Below, one piece after another: positions 36,384 to 45,269 of a stretch of 64,000 bases of DNA (its first letter is position 1; each line of letters begins with the position of its first letter). Under the pieces are notes generated by a model. That model was given only the letters and a program-made list of their open reading frames with translations. It did not search any database and was not told the DNA's origin. The DNA lies in contig CAVZEV010000002.1 of NCBI GenBank assembly GCA_963774405.1, positions 1-64,000 of the forward strand, in the 5' to 3' direction. This DNA comes from VRUE01 sp963774405. GTDB lineage: Bacteria > Actinomycetota > Thermoleophilia > Solirubrobacterales > 70-9. The position numbers were made by a program, and so were the translations under genes.

Positions 36384-38050
36384 CCGCCGAAGCGGTTGGT
36401 GATCGGCAGCCTGCGGTCGCGACCGAAGGCCTTCGGCGTGATGCGGATCCCCGGCGCGGCCTGGCGCCGCTTGTACTCGGAGCGGTCGACCATGCGCACG
36501 ACCTCGTCGACCACCTCGGCGGGCAGGCCGGCGGCGATCATCTCCTCGCGCCCCTCGTCGCGCTCGACGTAGGACTCGAGGATGCGGTCGAGCAGCTCGT
36601 AGGGCGGGAGGGAGTCGCTGTCGAGCTGGTCGGGGCGCAGCTCGGCAGAGGGCGCCCGCTCCAGCACCGAGGCCGGGACCAGCTCCCGCCCGGCGCTCTG
36701 GTTGCGGTGGCGGACCAATTCGTAGACGAGCGTCTTCGGCACGTCCTTGATCGCCGCGAAGCCGCCCGCCATGTCGCCGTAGAGGGTCGCGTAGCCGACC
36801 GACATCTCGCTCTTGTTGCCGGTGGTGAGGACCAGCCAGCCGTGCTTGTTGGAGAGCGCCATCATCATGTTGCCGCGGATTCGCGCCTGGATGTTCTCGG
36901 CGGCGAGGTCGGGCTCGGAGGGCCTGGTCGGATCGCGCGGCAGCGGCTCCTCGGCGGCGCCCGAGCCGTTGGCGGCGCCAAAGGGACCGGACAGGGCGCG
37001 CTCGTACTCGGCCATCGCCGCCTCGATCGGGATCTCGAGCAGCTCGACGCCGAGGTTGGCGCCGATATTTCGCGCGTCCTGCTGTGTTTCATCGCTCGAA
37101 TGCGGCGAGGGCATGACCACGCAGCTGACGTTCTCGGGCCCGAGCGCATCGGCGGCGAGCAGTGCCACCAGGGCGGAGTCGATCCCGCCCGAGAGGGCCA
37201 CGCCGACATGGCGGAAGCCGTTCTTGCGCACGTAGTCGCGCAGGCCGAGGGTCAGCGCCGCGTAGACCTCGGCGAGGTCGGGGAGCGGCTCGCGCAGGTC
37301 GCCGGGCGCGGGGGAGGGGACCTCGCAGACCAGCAGCTCCTCCTCGAACTGCGCGGCGCGGGTCAGCACGGTTCCCTCGGCGTCGATGAGGAAGCTGTGG
37401 CCGTCGAAGACCAGCTCGTCCTGGCCGCCGACCAGGTTGCAGAAGGCGAAGGCGGCGCCGTAGGCGCGAGCGCGCTCAGCGAGCATCGCTTCGCGCTCCC
37501 TGCCCTTGCCGCGGTGATACGGCGAGCCCGAGGGGTTGGCGATCAGCGTGGCGCCGTCCGCCGCCTCGCTCTGGGCCGGCGGCCCGGGGGCCCAGACGTC
37601 CTCGCAGACGGTGAGGCCGATGCGGGTGCCGGCGAGCTCGATCGTCGCCGGCTCGGCGCCCGGGAGGAAGTAGCGCTGCTCGTCGAAGACCGAGTAGTTG
37701 GGCAGCCGGTTCTTGCGGTAGACCGCCTGCACCGCCCCGTCGGCGAGCACGGCGAGCGAGTTGTGGGCGTGGCGGAAGTCACCGCCGCCGGCGACCGGCT
37801 CGGCGAAGCCGACCAGGGCGGTGGTGGAGCTGACGCCGCGGGCGAGCTCCTCGACCGCGCGGCGGCCGGCGGCGACGAAGTGCCGCTTCAGGTAGAGGTC
37901 CTCGGCCGGGTAGCCCGGGATGCAGAGCTCGGGGAAGATCGTCAGCTCGGCGCCCTCGGCCTCGGCGCGGCCGATCCACTCGGCGACCTTGGCCGCGTTG
38001 CCGTCGATGTCGCCGACGGTCGGGTCGATCTGGGCCAGGGCTACGCGCAC
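36380..38050 (-). CDS. nadE: Glutamine-dependent NAD+ synthetase
   Basis: NadE amidates nicotinate adenine dinucleotide using glutamine-derived ammonia. The N-terminal nitrilase-type glutaminase (residues about 1-260) has its catalytic triad in FPELCIPGYP (Glu), YRKNRLPNYSVFDE (Lys) and GLTVCEDVWAPG (Cys). The C-terminal synthetase has the ATP-pyrophosphatase loop ALSGGIDSALVALLAA and TTGNKSEMSVGYATLYGDMAGG. With the GTG at 38050 (VRVALAQIDPTVGDIDGN) it has 556 residues, normal for the short bacterial form. It is divergent from the peptidase gene. Confidence 0.94.
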   Translation of the reverse strand: MRVALAQIDPTVGDIDGNAAKVAEWIGRAEAEGAELTIFPELCIPGYPAEDLYLKRHFVAAGRRAVEELARGVSSTTALVGFAEPVAGGGDFRHAHNSLAVLADGAVQAVYRKNRLPNYSVFDEQRYFLPGAEPATIELAGTRIGLTVCEDVWAPGPPAQSEAADGATLIANPSGSPYHRGKGREREAMLAERARAYGAAFAFCNLVGGQDELVFDGHSFLIDAEGTVLTRAAQFEEELLVCEVPSPAPGDLREPLPDLAEVYAALTLGLRDYVRKNGFRHVGVALSGGIDSALVALLAADALGPENVSCVVMPSPHSSDETQQDARNIGANLGVELLEIPIEAAMAEYERALSGPFGAANGSGAAEEPLPRDPTRPSEPDLAAENIQARIRGNMMMALSNKHGWLVLTTGNKSEMSVGYATLYGDMAGGFAAIKDVPKTLVYELVRHRNQSAGRELVPASVLERAPSAELRPDQLDSDSLPPYELLDRILESYVERDEGREEMIAAGLPAEVVDEVVRMVDRSEYKRRQAAPGIRITPKAFGRDRRLPITNRFGG

Positions 38051-38109
38051 GTCGGTGTTCTCGTCGGGGTCAGGCCTGAAGTATCGCCGCCGGACGCTGG
38101 GCGCGCCTG

Positions 38110-38115
38110 TAGATT
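38110..38115 (+). promoter_or_regulatory. -10 element (TAGATT) of the metallopeptidase gene
   Basis: TAGATT ends 7 nt before the GTG at 38123 and supports that start. Confidence 0.45.
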
Positions 38116-38122
38116 GCCGCGC

Positions 38123-39493
38123 GTGCGGCCCCGCTGGCGGTTGATAGGAGCATCGCTGGCGTCCCTCGCCGTGCTCGCTGCCGTGCCCGCCGGCGCCAGC
38201 GCCGGCAGCCAGTGGTTCTTCCACGCACCCGCCGCGCGACCGACCGATCATCCGGACCCCAACCGCAACGCCTACACCGTCCCCGAGGCGCCGCAATCAC
38301 CGGCCTGCACGGCGCACTTCTGCGTGCACTGGGTCGCCGAGGGAATCGACGCGCCCAGCCTGCGCGACAGCAACGGCGACGGCGTGCCCGACTACGTCGA
38401 ACAGGTGCAGGCGGTGGCCGAACACGTGCACTCGATCGAGAACGGCAAGCTCGGCTGGCGCGAGCCGAAGTCCGACGGCCGCAAGGGCGGCGGCCGCGGC
38501 AAGACCGACATCTACCTGGACGAGATCGGCGGGGCGCTCTTCGGCTACGCGGCGCCCGACCGCGGCCAGGCGACCAAGGGGCACCGTCTGCCGCGCCACC
38601 TGCACGGCTACCTGGTGCTCGACAACAACTACGCGCCCAGCGAGTTCCCGGGCACGACGCCCGAGCACGACCTCGAGGTGACGCTCGCCCACGAGTACAA
38701 CCACATCCTTCAGTTCGGCTACGACGCCTACCAGGACGCCTGGTTCGCCGAGTCGAGCGCGGTCTGGATGGAGGACGAGGTCTACAACGGCATCAACGAC
38801 TACCTGCGCTACGTGCGGCGCTGGGTGAAGCGCTACGACACGCCGCTGACCGCCAACTCGATCAAGGAGTACGGCTCCGCCGTCTGGAACAAGTGGCTGG
38901 CCCACCGCTACGGCCGCGGGATCGTGCGCAGCGCCTGGTCGCGCGCCGTGCACACCAGGCCCGGCGGCTTCTCGGTCAGCGCCTACAACTCGGCGATCGA
39001 GGCCGCCGGCAACTCCAACTTCAGCCGCGACTTCGCCCGCTTCGCCCGCGACCTGCCCGAGTGGCGCACCGACACCGTCTTCCCCGAGGGCGACTCATAC
39101 CCCGACGTCTCGCGCCAGGGCACCCTGCCGACCGATGGCCGCGTCCTCGCCCGCTCGCTCAACCACACCACCTTCCAGCTGCTGCGCGTGCACGCAGGGC
39201 GCGGCCGGGCGGTCGTCGTCAACGCGGTGGCCCCGCGCGGCCTCGCCGCTGGCCTCGCCCTGGTCGGTCGCACTGGCTCAGAGCTGCACGGCCACGTCGT
39301 CAGCGCCCTCAGCTTCAAGCAGAGCGGTGGGTCGATGACGGTGCGCCTCGCCCGTCCCAGCCGCTTCAAGCGCCTCACCGCGGTCCTGGTCAACGCCGAC
39401 GCCAGCGCGGCGGGCTTCAGCGCCCGCCGGCTCGACTGGTCCTACTTGACCGACAGGGCGCCGTTCCGCGTCTCGGCGCGGCTGCTGCCCTGA
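38123..39493 (+). CDS. Secreted HExxH metallopeptidase-like protein
   Basis: The 456-residue protein starts at a GTG and has a signal peptide (cleavage near AGASAG, residue 27). A calcium-binding-type loop DSNGDGVPDYVEQ lies near residue 80. The zinc motif HEYNH in LEVTLAHEYNHILQFGYDAYQDAWFAESSAVWMED (near residues 185-219) has a downstream Glu that may be the third ligand. This matches the MXAN_6640-like putative metalloprotease family. The C-terminal 130 residues form a separate beta-rich part. The substrate is unknown. Its last 52 nt overlap the convergent WS/DGAT gene. Confidence 0.82.
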   Translation: MRPRWRLIGASLASLAVLAAVPAGASAGSQWFFHAPAARPTDHPDPNRNAYTVPEAPQSPACTAHFCVHWVAEGIDAPSLRDSNGDGVPDYVEQVQAVAEHVHSIENGKLGWREPKSDGRKGGGRGKTDIYLDEIGGALFGYAAPDRGQATKGHRLPRHLHGYLVLDNNYAPSEFPGTTPEHDLEVTLAHEYNHILQFGYDAYQDAWFAESSAVWMEDEVYNGINDYLRYVRRWVKRYDTPLTANSIKEYGSAVWNKWLAHRYGRGIVRSAWSRAVHTRPGGFSVSAYNSAIEAAGNSNFSRDFARFARDLPEWRTDTVFPEGDSYPDVSRQGTLPTDGRVLARSLNHTTFQLLRVHAGRGRAVVVNAVAPRGLAAGLALVGRTGSELHGHVVSALSFKQSGGSMTVRLARPSRFKRLTAVLVNADASAAGFSARRLDWSYLTDRAPFRVSARLLP

Positions 39494-40869
39494 GCGCCGG
39501 TCGCGGCGGCGCCGGCGATCTCGGCGATCGCCCCTTCGAGGTCGAGGCCGAAGCTGTCAAGGTCGGCCATCGCGTCGTAGTCGCCGATCAGGCCGAAGTC
39601 GACCTGGCCGTTGTAGGACATGATCCCGACGCAGAGCGCCTGGCGGCGGGCCAGCGGCACCATCGGGAAGATCGATTCCATTTCGCGCCCCAGCACGAAG
39701 AGCGGGAACTGGGGGCCGGGGACGTTGGTGACGACGAGGTTGAAGAAGCGCTGCGCGGGCTGCAGGCGGGCGGCCTGCGAAGCGATCGTGGTCGGGGCGA
39801 AGTCGACGATGCGGGTGAGGATCTCGGCGCCGACCGCCTGGCCGGAGCCCTTGAGGTCGCCCATGATCTCGCTGAGGAGGTGCAGTCGCCGCACCGGGTC
39901 CTCGCACCAGATCGGCAGCGGCGCCATCATCGCCGAGATGCGGTTGCCGAGCGCGCCGCGCTCCTCCTCGGCGCGGACGCTGACCGGCACCATCGCCCGC
40001 ATCTCCAGGCCCTCGGTGTCGTGGCCGCGGGCGCGCAGGTAGTTGCCGATCGCGCCGGCGACGACCGAGAGGATGACGTCGTTGACGGTGCCGCCGTGCT
40101 GGTTCTTGATCTGCTTCAGCGCGCCGAGGTCGCTGCGCACGAAGGCGACGCGGCGATGGGGGCCGATCTCGACGTTGAAGGGGGTCGAGGGGGCCGCCAT
40201 CCCGGCGCTGACCATCTTGCCGGTGGCGCCGACCCCGCGCAGGACCTGGCGCGGCCCGCGCAGCGCCGCCCGCACGCCGCGGACGATCTCCTGCGGGCTG
40301 GTGGCGCGCTCGCGCAGCGCGTCGCCGAGCAGTTTGAGATCGGTCGGCTCGGGCCGCGGCGCCCACTTCGGCGGCAGCGCGGGCGGGTTGTCGGGTTCCT
40401 TCTCGGTGTCGAAGAGGACGGTGGTGATGTCAACGCCGGAGATGCCGTCGACGAGGGCGTGGTGGCTCTTGCCGACGATCGCGAAGCGCTCGCCGTCAAG
40501 TCCCTCGACCAGCCAGAGCTCCCAAAGCGGCTTGCTGCGGTCGAGCTGCTGGGAGAAGATCCGCGCCGCCAGGTTGCGCAGCTGCTCCTCGGAGCCCGGC
40601 GCCGGCAGCGCGGTCTGGCGCACGTGGTACTCGAGGTTGAGGTGGGGGTCGTCGATCCAGACCGGCCGGCCCTGGCCGAAGGGGACGAAGCGCAGCTTCT
40701 GGCGGAAGCGCGGCACCAGGTGCAGGCGCGAGGCGATGTGGTCGCGGAACTCGCCGATGCTGGGCGCCGGGCCTTCGAAGATGCTGGTCGAGGCAACGTG
40801 CATGTGGGCACCGGCACGCTCCATATGCAGGAACGAGGAGTCGAGTCCGGTCAGTCGGTCAGCGCTCAC
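39442..40869 (-). CDS. Wax ester synthase/diacylglycerol acyltransferase (WS/DGAT)
   Basis: WS/DGAT enzymes make triacylglycerol or wax esters for storage lipid bodies. The 475-residue protein has the active-site motif HHALVDGISG (near residue 135), PLWELWLVEGLDGERFA before it, NDVILSVVAGAIGNYL, and the NVPGP region VVTNVPGPQFPLF. The GTG at 40869 (MSADRLTGLDSSFLHMER) gives the normal length. It lies 13 nt after dinB on the same strand and probably shares its transcript. Confidence 0.93.
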   Translation of the reverse strand: MSADRLTGLDSSFLHMERAGAHMHVASTSIFEGPAPSIGEFRDHIASRLHLVPRFRQKLRFVPFGQGRPVWIDDPHLNLEYHVRQTALPAPGSEEQLRNLAARIFSQQLDRSKPLWELWLVEGLDGERFAIVGKSHHALVDGISGVDITTVLFDTEKEPDNPPALPPKWAPRPEPTDLKLLGDALRERATSPQEIVRGVRAALRGPRQVLRGVGATGKMVSAGMAAPSTPFNVEIGPHRRVAFVRSDLGALKQIKNQHGGTVNDVILSVVAGAIGNYLRARGHDTEGLEMRAMVPVSVRAEEERGALGNRISAMMAPLPIWCEDPVRRLHLLSEIMGDLKGSGQAVGAEILTRIVDFAPTTIASQAARLQPAQRFFNLVVTNVPGPQFPLFVLGREMESIFPMVPLARRQALCVGIMSYNGQVDFGLIGDYDAMADLDSFGLDLEGAIAEIAGAAATGAQGSSRAETRNGALSVK

Positions 40870-40882
40870 CCGAGCAATCTTC

Positions 40883-41962
40883 TCACACGATTTGCAGCTG
40901 ACCGAGTTCTTCGTCGGGCTTCGCCGCCTCCTCGGCCTCGCTCTCGAAGGAAGCCACGCGGACCCCGAGCAGGCGCACCGGCCGGGGCGGGTCGTAGGCG
41001 CGCAGCAAGTCGAGGGCGATCGGCCCGACAACGGCGGGATCGTCGGTCGGCTCGGCAACGCTGTGCGAGCGGGTGACGTTGGTCCAATCATCGAGGCGCA
41101 CCTTGATCCCGATCGAGCGCCCGCGCAGCTCGCGCTTGCGCAGCCGCTTGCAGAGCTCCTCGGCGAGATGCCCCAGGTGGGCCTCGAGCTCGGCCCGGTC
41201 GCCGACGTCGACGTCGAAGGTCGTCTCGGCCGATTGCGACTTGGTCTCGCGCACGACGGTCACCGGGGTCTCGTCTTCGAGCTGGGCGCGGCGGTGCAGC
41301 CAGCGCCCCTGGCGCGGCCCGAAGGCCTGCTCCAGCATCGCGGGGTCCTGGGCGCGCAGGTCGGCGAGGGTGCGGATGCCCATGCCGCCGAGCTTGGTCA
41401 CGGTCTTGGGACCGATCCCTGGGATCAACCCCGGCGACTCGCCGGCGAAGCGCTCCAGGGCTTCCTCCCGCGAGAGCACGACCAGTCCGGCCGGCTTGCC
41501 CAGCTCGCTGGTGATCTTGGCCAGCATGCGGCTCTCGGAGATGCCGACCGAGCAGGTCAGCCCGGTCTGCTCGCGGATCTCGCTGGCGATCCGCCGCATC
41601 GTCGACTTCGGCGAGAAGAGGCCGGTGAGGTCGATGTAGGCCTCGTCGAGGCCGACCACCTCGACCGTCTCGGCGTTGCTGCGCAGCACTTCCATCACCT
41701 GGGCCGAGGCCTCGCGATAGGCGCTGAAATCGGGGCGTAGATAGACCGCATCGGGCAGTCGCCGCCGCGCCACCGCCGCCGGCATCGCCGAGTGGATCCC
41801 GGCCAGCCTGCGCGCCTCATAGCTCGCCGTCGTCACCACCGCCCGCGGCCCCGAGCCGCAGACGATCACCGGCTTGCCCCGCAGCTCCGGCCGCCGCCGC
41901 AGCTCAACCGACGCGTAGAACGCGTCCATGTCGAGGTGCGCAACGGTCCGCTCGAAGGCCAC
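40883..41962 (-). CDS. dinB: DNA polymerase IV (Y-family)
   Basis: DinB performs error-prone translesion synthesis. The 359-residue protein has the catalytic motifs AHLDMDAFYASVELRRRPEL and VVGLDEAYIDLTGLF, the thumb helix-hairpin-helix GIGPKTVTKLGGMGI and a little-finger domain (RGRSIGIKVRLDDWTNVTRSHS). No full beta-clamp motif is certain at the C-terminus, though EELGQLQIV could serve. The GTG at 41962 is supported by TACCAT 6 nt upstream. No SOS box is visible in the short gap to the divergent cupin gene. Confidence 0.94.
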   Translation of the reverse strand: MAFERTVAHLDMDAFYASVELRRRPELRGKPVIVCGSGPRAVVTTASYEARRLAGIHSAMPAAVARRRLPDAVYLRPDFSAYREASAQVMEVLRSNAETVEVVGLDEAYIDLTGLFSPKSTMRRIASEIREQTGLTCSVGISESRMLAKITSELGKPAGLVVLSREEALERFAGESPGLIPGIGPKTVTKLGGMGIRTLADLRAQDPAMLEQAFGPRQGRWLHRRAQLEDETPVTVVRETKSQSAETTFDVDVGDRAELEAHLGHLAEELCKRLRKRELRGRSIGIKVRLDDWTNVTRSHSVAEPTDDPAVVGPIALDLLRAYDPPRPVRLLGVRVASFESEAEEAAKPDEELGQLQIV

Positions 41963-41968
41963 GACTCG

Positions 41969-41974
41969 ATGGTA
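41969..41974 (-). promoter_or_regulatory. -10 element (TACCAT) of dinB
   Basis: TACCAT on the minus strand ends 6 nt before the GTG at 41962. Confidence 0.4.
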
Positions 41975-42015
41975 GGAGGGAGGGGGGACGGCGATTGCTG
42001 TCCAGGCGAGCCGGG

Positions 42016-42021
42016 TAAGGT
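42016..42021 (+). promoter_or_regulatory. -10 element (TAAGGT) of the cupin gene
   Basis: TAAGGT ends 7 nt before the GTG at 42029, which fixes the start of the cupin gene. Confidence 0.45.
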
Positions 42022-42028
42022 CCAAGCC

Positions 42029-42442
42029 GTGGCCGACCTCGAGCACGTCCGGATCGACGAGATCGATGCGATCGAAGGCTTCGACCGCCTCTCGATGCGC
42101 CGCGCCGCCGCCGCCCTCGGCGTCAGCTCCTTCGGCATCTCGATCGAGGAGTTCGGCCCGGGCGCCGACGAATACCCCGAGCACGACCACGACGCGGAGG
42201 GCTTGGGCGGCAAGATGTTCGGCGAGCGCACCGAGCAACTGGGCCAGGAGGAGGTCTACGTCGCCCTGCGCGGCTCCGGCACCCTCGTCATCGACGGCGA
42301 GGAGTACCCGATCGACTCCGACCACATCGTCCGCGTCGGCCCCGGCGTGGTGCGCAAGATCCTCGCCGGCCCCGACGGTCTCCGCCTGCTCGCGCTCGGC
42401 GGCAGGCCAGGCGAGGCCTACGACGCCGCCGGCACCCTGTAG
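42029..42442 (+). CDS. Small cupin-domain protein
   Basis: This 137-residue single-domain cupin has the first motif as YPEHDHDAEGLGGKMFGERTEQLGQEEVYVALRGSG (His, His, Glu metal ligands, about residues 49-83) and the second as HIVRVGPGVVRKILAGPDGLRLLALG, in which the usual metal His is not clear. Such proteins may be sugar or small-molecule binders or isomerases; I cannot tell which. It is divergent from dinB and 26 nt before the next small gene. Confidence 0.82.
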   Translation: MADLEHVRIDEIDAIEGFDRLSMRRAAAALGVSSFGISIEEFGPGADEYPEHDHDAEGLGGKMFGERTEQLGQEEVYVALRGSGTLVIDGEEYPIDSDHIVRVGPGVVRKILAGPDGLRLLALGGRPGEAYDAAGTL

Positions 42443-42455
42443 CTGGACGGCCTCT

Positions 42456-42461
42456 TAGACT
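42456..42461 (+). promoter_or_regulatory. -10 element (TAGACT) of the 42469 gene
   Basis: TAGACT ends 7 nt before the ATG at 42469. Confidence 0.4.
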
Positions 42462-42468
42462 TCCTTCG

Positions 42469-42747
42469 ATGGCTTCCCCTGAGGCGAAGAACCTCGAGGC
42501 GATCTCCAAGGCGATCGACCAGCACAACGCGAATTGCCCCTTCCCGGCGGCCGAGGTGCGGATGAACCCGTTCGAGGTCGAACGGCTGGGCTGGGATCAC
42601 ATTCGGGGGCTACCGGTGGTGCCGGACGCGGAGATCGGCACCGGCCGGTTCCGCATCGTCTGCTCCCGCGATCTCGACGGCGAGGGGCTCGAAGAGACCG
42701 AGGCGATCGGCCAGGAGATCGAGACCGCCGTGCCGACCAATAGCTGA
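42469..42747 (+). CDS. Conserved-looking small hypothetical protein
   Basis: The 92-residue acidic protein begins MASPEAKNLEAISKAIDQHN and has one Cys in NCPFPAAEVRMNPFEVERLGWD and another in FRIVCSRDLDGEG. Third-position GC bias and its own TANNNT hexamer support it as real. I do not recognise a characterised family. The sequence has no membrane segment or signal peptide. Confidence 0.7.
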   Translation: MASPEAKNLEAISKAIDQHNANCPFPAAEVRMNPFEVERLGWDHIRGLPVVPDAEIGTGRFRIVCSRDLDGEGLEETEAIGQEIETAVPTNS

Positions 42748-42812
42748 CGGCCCTATCCGCAGATGGTTCGCAGGAAGGCCAGCGATCCTCCCTCGCGGCA
42801 TGCATCCGAAAA

Positions 42813-42900
42813 GAAGGATGGACCGGGGCCGCCTTGACCGCATATCTCAGCGGATGCTGCCTGCGAGGACAGCGGGCGTGGATCCCCACGACCATCCTTC
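42813..42900. other. Gene-free stretch with nested inverted repeats (possible structured RNA or palindromic element)
   Basis: A 9-bp closing stem (GAAGGATGG 42813-42821 / CCATCCTTC 42892-42900) surrounds three small hairpins: CCGC/GCGG, GCTG/CAGC and GTGG-ATCC-CCAC. The whole gap 42748-42964 has no convincing gene. AGCGATCC occurs at both its flanks (42781 and near 42916). The layout resembles a small multibranch RNA, but it could also be a decayed palindromic repeat. Confidence 0.4.
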
Positions 42901-42964
42901 CTGATTATCGCACGCTAGCGATCCCCTCGGACAAAAGAATTCGCTGCCCGCAATCCGTAACGCG

Positions 42965-43726
42965 CTAGACCGAGTTCCAGAAGTCGAGGCCGAGGCCGGA
43001 GAGCCAGCGCTGGGCTTCGGAGTTGAGCTGGGTCAGCTCGTTGGTCCAGATCAGCACGCCCATCGCGATCAGGATCACGCCGCCGGTGGCGACGATCGCC
43101 TGGTAGTGGCGCTTGACCGCGGTGAAGGCGGTGGTCATGCGCGAGAAGGCGATCGCGGTGAGCAGGAAGGGGATCGCCAGGCCGGCCGAGTAGACGACGA
43201 GCAAGAGGGCGCCGTGGGCGGCCGAGCCGGAGAGCGAGGCGGCGGTGAGGATGGCGCCGAGGGTCGGCCCGATGCAGGGCGTCCAGGCGATCGCGAAGGC
43301 GGCGCCGGCGACGATAGGCCCGCCCCTGCCGGCGCGCTCGAGCAGGCCATCGACGTGCCACTCGCGGTTGAGGCGGGTGACGAAGAGCTGAGCGACGAAG
43401 AGCACGCCCATGGCGATGATCAGCGCCGCGGCGATCTTGCTGAGCAGTTCTTCGTGGTCCTGGAAGGCCGAGCCGAGTGCAGTCGCGGTCAGTCCCTCGG
43501 CGACGAAGATCGCGGAAAAGCTGGCGACGAAGAGCAGGCTGGGAGCGAGGATGCGACGCCAGCCGGCCGTCTCGAGCTCCGCCGCGGAGACGCCGCTGAC
43601 GGCCGAGAGGTAGCCCGGGACGAGCGGCAGGACGCAGGGGGAGAGGAAGGAGACCACGCCCGCGGCGAGGGCGGCGAAGATCCCGACTCCGGCAGCCGGA
43701 TCGGTGCTCAGGGCGGCGAAAGGCAC
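42965..43726 (-). CDS. ccdA: CcdA-family cytochrome c biogenesis / thiol-disulfide transporter
   Basis: CcdA carries reducing equivalents across the membrane to extracytoplasmic thioredoxin-like proteins. The 253-residue protein has six hydrophobic segments and the two conserved Cys in SPCVLPLVPGYLSAVSG and AWTPCIGPTLGAIL. The GTG at 43726 (after TACCCT, 8 nt) gives the family length; longer starts would overlap the divergent gene. It stands alone here; no ResB or ResC genes are adjacent. Confidence 0.88.
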   Translation of the reverse strand: MPFAALSTDPAAGVGIFAALAAGVVSFLSPCVLPLVPGYLSAVSGVSAAELETAGWRRILAPSLLFVASFSAIFVAEGLTATALGSAFQDHEELLSKIAAALIIAMGVLFVAQLFVTRLNREWHVDGLLERAGRGGPIVAGAAFAIAWTPCIGPTLGAILTAASLSGSAAHGALLLVVYSAGLAIPFLLTAIAFSRMTTAFTAVKRHYQAIVATGGVILIAMGVLIWTNELTQLNSEAQRWLSGLGLDFWNSV

Positions 43727-43734
43727 GGCCCACC

Positions 43735-43740
43735 AGGGTA
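43735..43740 (-). promoter_or_regulatory. -10 element (TACCCT) of ccdA
   Basis: TACCCT on the minus strand ends 8 nt before the GTG at 43726 and supports that start. Confidence 0.4.
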
Positions 43741-43814
43741 CTTGGGCGCCCCGCACGCGGCCGTGACTCTTAAGATCGTCGCCGTCTCTGTCCCGGAACG
43801 AAAGGAGTTCGATC

Positions 43815-44153
43815 GTGCGCTTAGCCCTGTGCAAGCCGCTCCTCTGCCTCGTCGCCCTGATGGTCACCTGCCTGTTGCTGGTCCCGGCCGCGGCCTCGGC
43901 CGCCGACAAGGACTGCGCCGACTTCAAGAGCCAGCGCGCCGCCCAGTTCTTCTTCCTCAAGCACGGCGGCCCGCGGCACGACCCCGACCGCCTCGACGGG
44001 GACAACGACGGCGTCGCCTGCGAGGACAACCCTTGTCCCTGCTATCGCCGCAAGCACCTTCCACGTAAGCGGGCCTTCGCCCTCGCCGCCGCCGACGGCG
44101 AGAGACTTGCGGCGTGGAACTCTTCAACGCTGCAGGTACTGCCGACCGGCTGA
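43815..44153 (+). CDS. Secreted excalibur calcium-binding domain protein
   Basis: The 112-residue protein starts at a GTG with a strong AAAGGAG (43801-43807). The signal peptide (residues 1-29) ends near AASAADKDC. The excalibur domain follows: CADFKSQRAAQFFFLKHGG ... DPDRLDGDNDGVACEDNPCPC, with the DxDxDGxxCE calcium loop. The last 35 residues have no known domain. It is probably cell-surface bound; the Cys residues could be partners of the nearby CcdA system (inference). Confidence 0.85.
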   Translation: MRLALCKPLLCLVALMVTCLLLVPAAASAADKDCADFKSQRAAQFFFLKHGGPRHDPDRLDGDNDGVACEDNPCPCYRRKHLPRKRAFALAAADGERLAAWNSSTLQVLPTG

Positions 44154-45211
44154 GAGCCTCGCCGCTGCTGGCGATCGGCCCGAGCGAGCCCGGGCCGGCG
44201 CTGCGCCGCGGCGCCCTGGTTGCCGTGCCGGTGGGGGTGGCGCTGCTGCTCGAGCTGGGCCTGCACAGCGCCAGCAAGGGCGCGATCGGCACCGGGGCGC
44301 TGCTGGCCGGCTTCCCCGGGCTCGACGCGCCGGCGCGCATCCGGGCCGCCTGGCAGGCAGCCTCGGCGCCGCTGATCGGCCTCGCCGCGGCGCTCGGGGT
44401 GCTGAGCGGATCGAGCGCCCTGCCGGCGATAGTCGCGATCGCGGTGGTGGGCGCCGCCGCCGGCTACTGCTTCTCTGTCTCGCTGCGCCTCTCGATCGCC
44501 GGCCTCTCGGTCGCGCTGGCGCTCGTCATCGCCCAGGACCTGCCGCTGGACCTGGCCGACCTCGGCCCGGCCCTCCTCCTCGCCACGACGGGCGGTCTGC
44601 TGCAGGCGGCCTTCTCGACTTGCGTCTGGGTCGCCGGCGACCGCAGCGAGGAGGGTGGGGCGCAGGGATGGGACAGCGCCGCCGCGCTGCGCGCCCTGCG
44701 CACGAACCTGAGTCTCGGCTCGACCAGCTTCCGCCACGGCCTGCGCTTCGGCGCGGCGCTCGCCGCCGGCGTCTCGGTCTACTGGCTGATCGGGATGCAC
44801 GAACACGGCTTCTGGATCCCGCTGACGATCCTCTTCGTCCTGCGGCCCGAGAAAGACGAGACCTTTCGCCGCCTGGTCCTGCGCGCGGTCGGCACCGTCG
44901 TCGGGCTCGTCTTCGCCACGGCGCTGGCCGAGCTGCTCGGTGGCAGCGGGGTGCTGGTCGCGATCGCGCTGACGGTCGCCACGGCCTTCGCCTACGGCCT
45001 GCTGACGGTCCAGTACGCGCTCTTCACGGCCGCGATCACGACCTACGCCGTGCTGCTCGCGGACTCGATCGGCGAGGCTGCCCTGCACGCGGCCGGGCAG
45101 CGCGCGCTCGCCACCGCGATCGGCATCGCGATCGCCGGCGCCTCCTTCCTGCTCTGGCCCAATCGGAGCGAAACGGCGCAGGCGCTCCCATCGAGTCGCC
45201 CGGCCCGCTAG
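44114..45211 (+). CDS. FUSC-family integral membrane protein (putative aromatic acid/efflux transporter)
   Basis: The 365-residue protein has two hydrophobic bundles of about five segments each (residues about 30-165 and 215-350), with the conserved FWIPLTILFVLRPEKDETFRR stretch (about residues 236-256) typical of the fusaric-acid-resistance/YccS-like family. Such proteins export aromatic acids or similar compounds; the substrate here is unknown. The GTG start lies 40 nt inside the excalibur gene, in another frame. Confidence 0.82.
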   Translation: MELFNAAGTADRLRASPLLAIGPSEPGPALRRGALVAVPVGVALLLELGLHSASKGAIGTGALLAGFPGLDAPARIRAAWQAASAPLIGLAAALGVLSGSSALPAIVAIAVVGAAAGYCFSVSLRLSIAGLSVALALVIAQDLPLDLADLGPALLLATTGGLLQAAFSTCVWVAGDRSEEGGAQGWDSAAALRALRTNLSLGSTSFRHGLRFGAALAAGVSVYWLIGMHEHGFWIPLTILFVLRPEKDETFRRLVLRAVGTVVGLVFATALAELLGGSGVLVAIALTVATAFAYGLLTVQYALFTAAITTYAVLLADSIGEAALHAAGQRALATAIGIAIAGASFLLWPNRSETAQALPSSRPAR

Positions 45212-45269
45212 ATTTCCTGGCTGACCAGCCAAACCGCGGCGCGCGCCCGCGGCGACACAGGAGCAGACT

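Noticed and set aside
36032..38122. Upstream two thirds of a 1153-residue plus-strand frame
   Set aside because: This part is antisense to nadE. Only the last 456 codons, from the GTG at 38123 with a signal peptide and HEYNH, are a real gene.
38212..41076. 954-residue plus-strand frame
   Set aside because: It is a shifted reading of the metallopeptidase followed by the antisense of the WS/DGAT gene; Arg/Gly/His-rich composition and no domains.
42748..42964. Possible tRNA in the spacer because of the GGTTCGCAG sequence
   Set aside because: No matching acceptor or anticodon stems could be drawn around it; the T-loop consensus is incomplete.
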